The notes under the pieces were generated by a model. The model did not search any database and was not told the origin of the DNA. It saw nothing but the letters and a program-made list of their open reading frames with translations. DNA of 7,390 nt from Actinomycetes bacterium. GTDB lineage: Bacteria > Actinomycetota > Acidimicrobiia > Acidimicrobiales > Bog-793. Within the stretch, counting starts at the first letter, position 1; each line of letters opens with the position of its first letter. The position numbers were made by a program, and so were the translations under genes. Where the stretch lies: NCBI GenBank assembly GCA_021823365.1, contig JAKAOD010000148.1, positions 1 to 7,390 on the forward strand. The letters run 5' to 3'. Of this stretch, positions 1-5,039 are shown one piece after another.

Positions 1-1000
1 GAGCGGAGTAAGTATAGCCGTGTCCAAAGACGCCATAGCGATCCTAGAACTCTTCGATGATGTCCCAGATCTTTGGTGAGACAAGGCATGCAGACAGAGG
101 CATGTAGGCGGAGGTGATCCCCTTGGCCACGGTAATCAGGTCGGGCTCGAGCCCGAAGACCTCGGTGCCCCACCAATCGCCTAGGCGGCCGAAGCCTGTG
201 ACAACCTCGTCGGCGATGAGCAGGATGTCGTAGCGCTTAAGGACCTCGCCGACCGCCTCGAAGTAACCGGCCGGCGGGACTAGCACGCCGCCGGCGGCCT
301 GAACAGGCTCGGCGATGAACGCGGCCACCGTCTCCGGTCCCTCAGCGAGGATGATCTCTTCGAGGTCCCGGGCTAGCTTGGCCGAGAACTCGGCGTCGCT
401 CATCCCGGGCTCGGCCTCCCAGAGCCGGTGCGGTGCAGTGGTGTGGCGAATCATTGGCAGCGGCACGTCAAATCCGTCGTGGAGGTTGTCTAACCCGGTG
501 AGACCCGACGTGAAGATGGTGACGCCGTGATAGCCGCGCTGCCGGGCGATGATCTTCTTCTTCTGCGGTCGGTCGAGAATGTTGTTGTAGTACCAGACGA
601 GCTTCACTTGCGTGTCATTGGCGTCCGATCCGCTGTTGCCGAAGAAGACCTTCGACATCGGTACGGGCGAGGTCTCGATGAGTCGCTCGGCCAGCAAAGT
701 GGACTGGTCGTTTCCCATCCCCGAAAACGAGTGGTAGTAGTTGAGGCGGGCCACCTGCTCGTGCATCGCGTGGGCCATGTCGGGGTGGGAATACCCGATG
801 TTTACGCACCACAGCCCCGCCATCGCGTCGAGATAACTCCTTCCTCTCGAGTCGTAGAGGCGTGAGCCTCGGCCCTCAACGATCATCAGCGGGCCTTGGC
901 GCCCGTGGTCCCGGACCGCGGTGAAGGGGTGGAAGACGTAGTTCTTGTCGAGCTCGTCGAGAGACGCCGCTGAGACCTCAGCCGTGGAGTCAGGACTCAC
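1..1000 (-). pseudogene. Class III (omega-amino acid/GABA-type) aminotransferase, interrupted by in-frame amber stop, left-truncated by window
   Basis: PLP-dependent transaminase that would move the amino group of an omega-amino acid or polyamine-derived amine (GABA, beta-alanine or similar) to a keto acid in the cytoplasm. Reading starts at a GTG (998-1000) preceded by a purine-rich GAGAGGGGTGAGAG stretch. Visible motifs are the cofactor phosphate-binding GNSGSDAND, the aromatic/His pair in GYHGVT, the class III signature around LLIADEVVTGFGR, and the Schiff-base lysine K293 in VAKGITSAY. After 318 codons a TAG (44-46) follows IIEEF. The same frame then continues with DRYGVFGHGYTYSA, the conserved FGHG-TYS block of this family, so the stop is a nonsense lesion, not the natural end (members run about 450 residues). 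The remainder lies beyond the left edge. It is divergent from the aldehyde dehydrogenase, suggesting one catabolic pathway. Exact substrate is not determined; family assignment is firm. Confidence 0.88.
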
Positions 1001-1051
1001 GCTCTCTCACCCCTCTCTCAGCCTCGCGTGGTGTTCGCCAGGCGTACATAA

Positions 1052-1070
1052 GTGCGATTGACGCACAATC
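1052..1070. promoter_or_regulatory. Overlapping inverted repeats, candidate operator between the divergent genes
   Basis: Two small perfect inverted repeats interlock here: GTGCG-attga-CGCAC (1052-1066) and GATTG-acgca-CAATC (1056-1070). They lie over the -35 box proposed for the aldehyde dehydrogenase and about 55-70 bp upstream of the aminotransferase start. A regulator bound here could control both genes. No regulator gene is in the window, so its identity is unknown. Repeats this short can arise by chance. Confidence 0.4.
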
Positions 1071-1086
1071 ATGATCGCAGTATATA
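1058..1086 (+). promoter_or_regulatory. Candidate sigma70-type promoter for gabD, probably leaderless
   Basis: TTGACG (1058-1063, five of six matches to the -35 consensus) is separated by 17 bases from TATATA (1081-1086, four of six matches to the -10). A start about 7 bases downstream of the -10 would fall at 1093-1094, on or next to the ATG at 1094. No Shine-Dalgarno sequence precedes that ATG. Leaderless mRNAs are common in actinobacteria, which fits. The promoter is inferred from sequence only. Confidence 0.5.
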
Positions 1087-1093
1087 GAGACTC

Positions 1094-2590
1094 ATGACCC
1101 CCTCCGCAAGCGAAGCCGCCACGCTCGAACGAGCTCTCGAGGGCCCTCGGCTGGCGGGGCTGCTCCAGGACGGGCTCCTGATCGACGGGTCATGGCGTGC
1201 TCCGGCCTCCGGCGAACGCCTGGCGGTCACCGACCCGGCGACCGGGATCGTCGTCGCCGAGATCGCCTGCGCCAACGCCGCGGAGGTACTCGAAGCCATT
1301 ACCTCGGCACGAGCAGCCACGGACGGCTGGGCGAAAGCAACCGCGACGGAACGTGCCGACGTCCTGATGACCTGGCGAGACCTGGTATTGCAGGCCACCG
1401 AGGAGCTCGCCGTCCTCCTCACAGCCGAGCAGGGCAAGCCCCTCGGCGAGGCTCGAGGCGAGATCAGCTACTCAGCCGCCTTCATTCGATGGTACGCCGA
1501 GGAGTGCAGGCGTTCATACGGCGAGATCATCCCCACCAATCGGTCCGGACGGCGTCTGCTAGCTGTACGGCAGCCGGTCGGTGTAGTCGCGGCGGTGACG
1601 CCATGGAACTTTCCGGCCCTGATGATTGCTCGCAAAGTCGCCCCCGCCATCGCTGCCGGGTGTGGCGTCGTCTTGAAGCCCGCGTCCGAGGCACCGCTGT
1701 CGGCCTTGGCCCTAGCCGAGCTCGGTCGACGCGCCGGGCTCCCGCCTGGGGTCTTCAATGTCGTGCACGGCGACCCCGCGGTCGTTGGTCCCGTCCTCGT
1801 TGCGAGCCCTGAGGTGCGAATGCTGACCTTCACGGGCTCGACCGAGGTCGGCCGACTCTTGATGGCCCAGTGTGCCCCGACAGTAAAGAGGCTCGCCCTC
1901 GAGCTCGGTGGCAATGCCCCCTTCATTGTCTTTTCCGACGCCGACTTGGATACCGCGGTACCCGGCGCGATCGAGGCGAAGTTCCGCAACGGGGGGCAGA
2001 CCTGTACCTGCGCGAACCGGTTCTACGTGCATGAGGCCGTCCGCGACGAGTTCATCGAGCGCTTCTGCATTGCCGTCCGAGCTTTACGCGTTGGAGCGGG
2101 CTTCGAAGAGGGGGTGGCGGTCGGCCCCCTCATTCATGATCGAGCAATGGACAAGGTGGAACGTCATGTCCGAGACGCCGTCTCGCGCGGGGCCTCCGTG
2201 GTGACCGGCGGTAGGCGCCACCCACGAGGGGGAACATTCTTCGAGCCCACCGTTCTCGTCGACGTGGATGCGTCCATGGAGGTCACCCAAGCCGAGACTT
2301 TCGGTCCGGTGGCTCCCATCATCACATTTCGTGAGGAGCACGAAGTTGTGTCGATGGCCAACGCCACGGAGTCTGGTCTCACCGCGTATTTCTACACCCG
2401 CGACCTCGCGCGAGCCGTCCGCATCAGCGAAGCCCTCGATTTCGGCGTCATCGGCGTCAACACCGGATCCATCTCCTACGAGGGCGCGCCATTCGGTGGG
2501 GTCAAGCAGTCCGGCCTTGGACGCGAGGGCTCGAGACACGGACTAGACGAGTTCACTGAGCTCAAGTACCTCTGCATTGACGGGATCTGA
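1094..2590 (+). CDS. gabD: NAD(P)-dependent aldehyde dehydrogenase, succinate-semialdehyde dehydrogenase type
   Basis: Soluble 498-residue dehydrogenase that oxidises a semialdehyde, most likely succinate semialdehyde to succinate, using NAD(P)+. The full ALDH fold is present: oxyanion Asn171 in TPWNFP, cofactor lysine in VVLKPASEAP (K195), FTGSTEVG at the nucleotide site (246-253), general base Glu270 in LELGGNAP, nucleophile Cys304 in GQTCTCANR, ETFGPVAP (401-408), and the C-terminal PFGGVKQSGLGREG. The GQTCxCANR block, with a second Cys306 two residues after the nucleophile, is typical of the GabD/SSADH branch; in human SSADH that pair is a redox switch. Length is close to the family's usual 480-500 residues and the frame is intact. 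It lies divergent from a decayed aminotransferase that would supply its substrate. The ATG has no ribosome binding site, consistent with a leaderless transcript. Glutarate semialdehyde or another omega-semialdehyde remains a possible substrate. Confidence 0.92.
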   Translation: MTPSASEAATLERALEGPRLAGLLQDGLLIDGSWRAPASGERLAVTDPATGIVVAEIACANAAEVLEAITSARAATDGWAKATATERADVLMTWRDLVLQATEELAVLLTAEQGKPLGEARGEISYSAAFIRWYAEECRRSYGEIIPTNRSGRRLLAVRQPVGVVAAVTPWNFPALMIARKVAPAIAAGCGVVLKPASEAPLSALALAELGRRAGLPPGVFNVVHGDPAVVGPVLVASPEVRMLTFTGSTEVGRLLMAQCAPTVKRLALELGGNAPFIVFSDADLDTAVPGAIEAKFRNGGQTCTCANRFYVHEAVRDEFIERFCIAVRALRVGAGFEEGVAVGPLIHDRAMDKVERHVRDAVSRGASVVTGGRRHPRGGTFFEPTVLVDVDASMEVTQAETFGPVAPIITFREEHEVVSMANATESGLTAYFYTRDLARAVRISEALDFGVIGVNTGSISYEGAPFGGVKQSGLGREGSRHGLDEFTELKYLCIDGI

Positions 2591-2600
2591 GTTGCAGCTT

Positions 2601-2621
2601 GGTCAGTCGAACGAGCTGACC
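2601..2621. terminator. Weak hairpin after gabD
   Basis: GGTCAG (2601-2606) and CTGACC (2616-2621) form a perfect 6-bp stem with a 9-base loop, 10 bases after the gabD stop. A second small repeat, GAGGC-cct-GCCTC, follows at 2650-2662. Neither has a T-run, so at best this is a weak terminator or an mRNA 3' stabilising structure. Confidence 0.25.
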
Positions 2622-2672
2622 CTCCCAGGGGGCTTGCCGCTTCGACAGCGAGGCCCTGCCTCAGGTGTCGCC

Positions 2673-2694
2673 TGCCAGCGGCATGGGACCACCT
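2673..2694 (+). repeat. IS21 left-end repeat 1
   Basis: The 22-base repeat begins TGCCAGCGGCA and ends TGGGACCACCT. It matches repeat 2 at 21 of 22 positions. The first half is palindromic around a short centre (TGCC-agc-GGCA). Multiple same-orientation repeats at an IS21 end are known transposase binding sites; that role here is inferred. Confidence 0.7.
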
Positions 2695-2699
2695 GCCTG

Positions 2700-2707
2700 C
2701 TGAAATT
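2700..2707 (+). repeat. ISL3 target-site duplication, left copy
   Basis: CTGAAATT lies directly outside the left inverted repeat and is identical to 4056-4063. Eight bases is the duplication length typical of ISL3-family insertion. Confidence 0.9.
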
Positions 2708-2731
2708 GGCGCTTCCGGCTTTTGAGTGGGT
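2708..2731 (+). repeat. ISL3 left terminal inverted repeat
   Basis: This 24-base arm starts GGCGCTTCCGG and ends GTGGGT. It matches the reverse complement of 4032-4055 at 20 of 24 positions, with mismatches at positions 12, 15, 17 and 18. Confidence 0.9.
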
Positions 2732-2790
2732 GAGCTGCTCGAACTGATGTTCGCTAGAACGACGTGGAGGTGCTCCGCGACGATGGCGCG

Positions 2791-4023
2791 ATGCGTGACA
2801 CCGAGCTCTACCGCCACCTGTTGGGACTCGTCGCCCCCTGGGAGGTGAGTCGAGTGGAGCTGTCCGTCGACGGCGGCCGGGTCGACGTGTGGGCGGAGCA
2901 TCCGAAGCGCACTCGGTTCGCCTGCCCCGAATGCGGGGCGGAGTTGGCTGTCTACGACCACGCCGAGGAACGGGCCTGGCGCCATCTCGACAGCTGCGCG
3001 TTCTTGACCTACCTGCATGCCCGACCGCCACGCGTCTGCTGCCCCGCCCACGGGGTTCGACAGGTGGCCCTCCCGTGGGCCGAGCCGATGAGCCGCTTTA
3101 CCGTGCTCTTCGAGCGCCTGGCGATCGACGTGCTGACGGAGTGCGACGTCGAGGGTGCCGCCCGGCTGCTGCACCTCAGCTGGGACGAGGCGTGGCACCT
3201 CATGGACCGCGCCGTCGCCCGGGGGCTCGCACGAAAGCCGCACGTCGTCCCGGCGCTGATCGGTGTCGACGAGAAGGCAGCGGGCCGGGGCCAGGACTAC
3301 ATCACGGTCGTGTCGAACATCGACACCGGCACGGTCGAGTACGTCGCCGACGAACGCCGTCAGACCAGCTTGGACGGCTTCTTCGAGAAGTTCAGCGCCG
3401 AGGAGCGCAAACAGATCGCGGCGGTGGCGATGGACATGTGGGACCCCTACATCACCTCTGCGCGCGAGCACCTCGAGGACGCGGACCAAAGGATCGTCTT
3501 CGACCGCTACCACCTCATGAAGTACCTGACCGGAGCCGTCGACACCGTGAGGAAACAGGAGCACCGGGCCCTCGCAGCTGCCGGCGACAGGAGCCTCTCT
3601 TCGACGAAGTACCTCTGGCTGTATTCGGCGGAGAACCTGCCCGAGCGCCACCAGGACCGCTTCACCGCCCTTCGTGGCAGTGACCTCAAGACCGCACGCG
3701 CATGGGCGATCAAGGAGAGCTTGCGGCACTTCTGGTCCTACAAGCGCCGGGGCTGGGGAGAGAAGCACTGGAAGCGTTGGTACTTCTGGGCAACCCACTC
3801 GCGCCTCCAGCCGGTGATCGATGCGGCACGCACCCTCAAGCGCCACGAGGCGGGGCTGATGTCGTACTTCGCCCATCGGGTGAGCAACGCCGGCGCGGAG
3901 GGCCTCAACTCACGCATCCAGGCGATCCGCGTGACCGCGCGCGGCTATCGCAACCGCGAGCACTTCAAGACCGCGATCTGGTTCCATCTCGGCGGTCTCC
4001 AGCTCCACCCGGTCACCCCGTGA
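2791..4023 (+). CDS. ISL3-family transposase (IS204/IS1001/IS1096/IS1165 group)
   Basis: DDE transposase that cuts and rejoins the ends of the surrounding element. From the ATG at 2791 it is 410 residues, usual for the family. An N-terminal zinc-finger-like region has CPEC (Cys45/Cys48) and, further on, CCPAHG (Cys83/Cys84). The RNase H-like core has the three acids as D160 in IGVDEKAAG, D215 in AVAMDMWDPY, and E370 in SNAGAEGLNSRIQ. Between them are the family's FDRYHLMKYL (substrate-handling region) and the C-terminal TARGYRNREHF. No frameshift or stop interrupts it. The open frame extends upstream to GTG codons at 2764 and 2770; 2791 is preferred because MRDTELY looks like the usual family start, but no start has a convincing ribosome binding site. 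This suits low transposase expression. Assignment is firm; the start is not. Confidence 0.93.
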   Translation: MRDTELYRHLLGLVAPWEVSRVELSVDGGRVDVWAEHPKRTRFACPECGAELAVYDHAEERAWRHLDSCAFLTYLHARPPRVCCPAHGVRQVALPWAEPMSRFTVLFERLAIDVLTECDVEGAARLLHLSWDEAWHLMDRAVARGLARKPHVVPALIGVDEKAAGRGQDYITVVSNIDTGTVEYVADERRQTSLDGFFEKFSAEERKQIAAVAMDMWDPYITSAREHLEDADQRIVFDRYHLMKYLTGAVDTVRKQEHRALAAAGDRSLSSTKYLWLYSAENLPERHQDRFTALRGSDLKTARAWAIKESLRHFWSYKRRGWGEKHWKRWYFWATHSRLQPVIDAARTLKRHEAGLMSYFAHRVSNAGAEGLNSRIQAIRVTARGYRNREHFKTAIWFHLGGLQLHPVTP

Positions 4024-4031
4024 ACTGGGCG

Positions 4032-4055
4032 ACCCACGGAGAACCCGGAAGCGCC
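4032..4055 (-). repeat. ISL3 right terminal inverted repeat
   Basis: This arm starts ACCCACGG and ends CCGGAAGCGCC, the inverted partner of 2708-2731 (20 of 24 matches). It begins 8 bases after the transposase stop codon. Confidence 0.9.
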
Positions 4056-4063
4056 CTGAAATT
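4056..4063 (+). repeat. ISL3 target-site duplication, right copy
   Basis: CTGAAATT is identical to 2700-2707. Its last base is also the first base of the second IS21 left-end repeat, so the ISL3 element landed exactly at the edge of that repeat. Confidence 0.9.
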
Positions 4064-4084
4064 GCCAGTGGCATGGGACCACCT
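4063..4084 (+). repeat. IS21 left-end repeat 2
   Basis: This 22-base repeat differs from repeat 1 by one base. Its first 11 bases, TGCCAGTGGCA, are a perfect palindrome around the central G, followed by TGGGACCACCT. Before the ISL3 insertion it would have begun 34 bases after the start of repeat 1. Confidence 0.72.
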
Positions 4085-4088
4085 CGGT

Positions 4089-4109
4089 TGCCAGTCGTGG
4101 GACCACCCT
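4089..4109 (+). repeat. IS21 left-end repeat 3 (diverged)
   Basis: TGCCAGTCG followed by TGGGACCACC is the same module with two bases lost in the centre, so the inner palindrome is broken while the GGGACCACC half is kept. It starts 26 bases after repeat 2 begins. Confidence 0.65.
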
Positions 4110-4126
4110 GAGATCCACCACTTCCG

Positions 4127-4144
4127 GCCGAAGACAGATTCGGC
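4127..4144. other. Small hairpin in the istA leader
   Basis: GCCGAA (4127-4132), loop gacaga, and TTCGGC (4139-4144) form a perfect 6-bp stem 20 bases before the istA ribosome binding site. It could damp translation of transcripts entering from outside the IS, but no function can be shown. Confidence 0.3.
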
Positions 4145-4164
4145 TGGGCCTCCTAGCGGTCATC

Positions 4165-4173
4165 GGAGGAGGG
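4165..4173 (+). promoter_or_regulatory. Ribosome binding site of istA
   Basis: GGAGGAGGG ends three bases before the GTG at 4177. Its GGAGG core is a strong Shine-Dalgarno match and fixes this GTG as the istA start. Confidence 0.7.
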
Positions 4174-4176
4174 CCC

Positions 4177-4992
4177 GTGGCATTCAGGGAGGTAACCGTG
4201 GTGCAGGTGAAAGAGGCGCTCAGGAGGTGGCTCGCCGGTGCCGGTGAGCGCACCATCGCCAAGGGCGTCGGCATCGACAGGAAGACGGCGCGGCGCTACA
4301 TCGCAGCGGGGATCGAGGCCGGGCTCGACCGCTCAGGTGGCGAGTCGCAGCTGACCGACGATCTCCTCGGCCAGGTAGTCGAGAGGGTCCGTCCCCACCG
4401 GCCGGACGGCCACGGCGAGAGCTGGCGGGTACTCCTCGGAGAGGAAGAGCAGATCAAGGCATGGGTGAAGCAGGAGCTCACGGTGGTGAAGATCGGCATC
4501 CTCCTCTCACGAAAGGGCGTCGTCGTCCCGCACCGCACCCTCGCCCGCTTCGCCGTCGAACGCTGCGGTGCGAGCAGGAGAAAGACGACGGTCCGCGTGG
4601 CCGAGCCACCGCCCGGCTCGGAGTGCCAGGTGGACTTCGGGCGGCTCGGGCTCGTCCGCGACGGGGAGCGACACCGCGTCGCTCACGGCCTCATCTTCAC
4701 CGCCTGCTACAGCCGGCACATGTTCGTGTGGGTGACCTTCACCCAGTCGCTCGCGGACGTGATCGAGGGTTTCGAGGCGGCGTGGCAGTTCTTCGGGGCC
4801 GTCTTCCCGATCGTGATCCCCGACAACATGCGCTCGATCGTCACCGCCGCCGAGAACACCGCCCCGAGGCTCAACGACACCTTCATGGAGTACAGCGAGT
4901 CCCGCGGCTTCCTCATCGACGCCGCCCGGGTCGCCACACCACCCATTGAACATGTCCTCCCGCACGAACACCGCCGGGGCTCGGATCCCTGA
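4177..4992 (+). pseudogene. istA: IS21-family transposase IstA, C-terminally truncated
   Basis: N-terminal and central part of an IstA-type DDE transposase, 271 residues against about 400-500 in intact members. A helix-turn-helix lies at residues 20-42 (AGAGERTIAKGVGIDRKTARRY), followed by a linker with a second DNA-binding-like segment (about 98-126). The catalytic core then starts with D153 in CQVDFGRLG and D216 in VIPDNMRS, and continues to YSESRGFLIDAARVATPP. In the family a lysine/valine-rich segment with the catalytic Glu follows. Here the similarity stops at about codon 256 (4942-4944), and a foreign 15-residue tail ([15 protein letters not shown]) runs to a stop. The third catalytic residue, the C-terminus and the partner ATPase gene istB are missing, so the product cannot catalyse transposition. 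It might still bind the left-end repeats. Confidence 0.85.
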
Positions 4993-5039
4993 ATCGACCC
5001 ACATCTATGCCGGGAGGCCCACGAAGAGGAGGTTGCCCC
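4946..5039. other. Junction and leader between IS21 remnant and DUF4389 gene
   Basis: This segment follows the point where IstA similarity ends. It holds no inverted copy of the IS21 left-end repeat, no istB sequence and no convincing -35/-10 pair. It is probably host sequence, the original leader of the downstream gene, fused to the IS by a deletion that removed the element's right part. Confidence 0.45.
5027..5032 (+). promoter_or_regulatory. Ribosome binding site deciding the DUF4389 start
   Basis: AGGAGG lies seven bases before the ATG at 5040. The spacing is optimal and selects this ATG over the upstream in-frame ATG at 5007, which has no such site. Confidence 0.8.

Larger units (their letters stand above)
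2708..4055 (+). mobile_element. Complete ISL3-family insertion sequence (1348 bp)
   Basis: The element is bounded by 24-bp imperfect terminal inverted repeats starting GGCGCTTCCGG and by a perfect 8-bp target duplication, CTGAAATT. It carries one intact transposase gene on the + strand and no passenger gene. Every hallmark of a functional single-gene IS is present, and the undamaged duplication argues for a direct insertion without later rearrangement at either end. It inserted into the left end of an older IS21 element. Confidence 0.93.
2666..4945 (+). mobile_element. IS21-family element remnant, interrupted by an ISL3 element
   Basis: An IS21-type left end is recognised from three transposase-site-like direct repeats (2673-2694, 4063-4084, 4089-4109) upstream of an istA-like gene. 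The outer tip is placed at TGTCGCC (2666) because IS21-family ends usually begin with TG(T); this boundary is inferred. The right limit is where the istA similarity stops, near 4940-4945. No istB and no inverted copy of the left-end repeat are visible downstream, so the right end is gone. An ISL3 element occupies 2708-4055; removing it and one copy of its target duplication rejoins the left end. The remnant cannot transpose by itself because the transposase lacks its last catalytic acid. Confidence 0.75.

Noticed and set aside
44..46. TAG as a recoded or suppressed sense codon
   Set aside because: TAG serves as the ordinary stop of smc in the same window, and no suppressor tRNA or recoding structure is visible.
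2591..2763. Small gene between gabD and the ISL3 transposase
   Set aside because: The 173 bases are explained by hairpins, the IS21 tip and the ISL3 left end. The only overlapping minus-strand frame has no motif.
2476..3876. Long open frame of 466 codons on the minus strand
   Set aside because: It is antisense to the ISL3 transposase and the end of gabD, both of which have clear family motifs. Its translation shows no recognisable domain and crosses the IS boundary, so it is a GC-rich shadow.
2673..4109. Three repeats as a possible CRISPR-like array
   Set aside because: Only three copies exist, they diverge, and spacing before the ISL3 insertion was 34 and 26 bases between starts, leaving only 5-12 bases between them. 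The position upstream of istA fits IS21 end repeats instead.
4948..4957. GAACATGTCC as a LexA/SOS box
   Set aside because: It does not fit the actinobacterial GAAC-N4-GTTC pattern, lies within the hybrid istA tail and is too far from a credible promoter.
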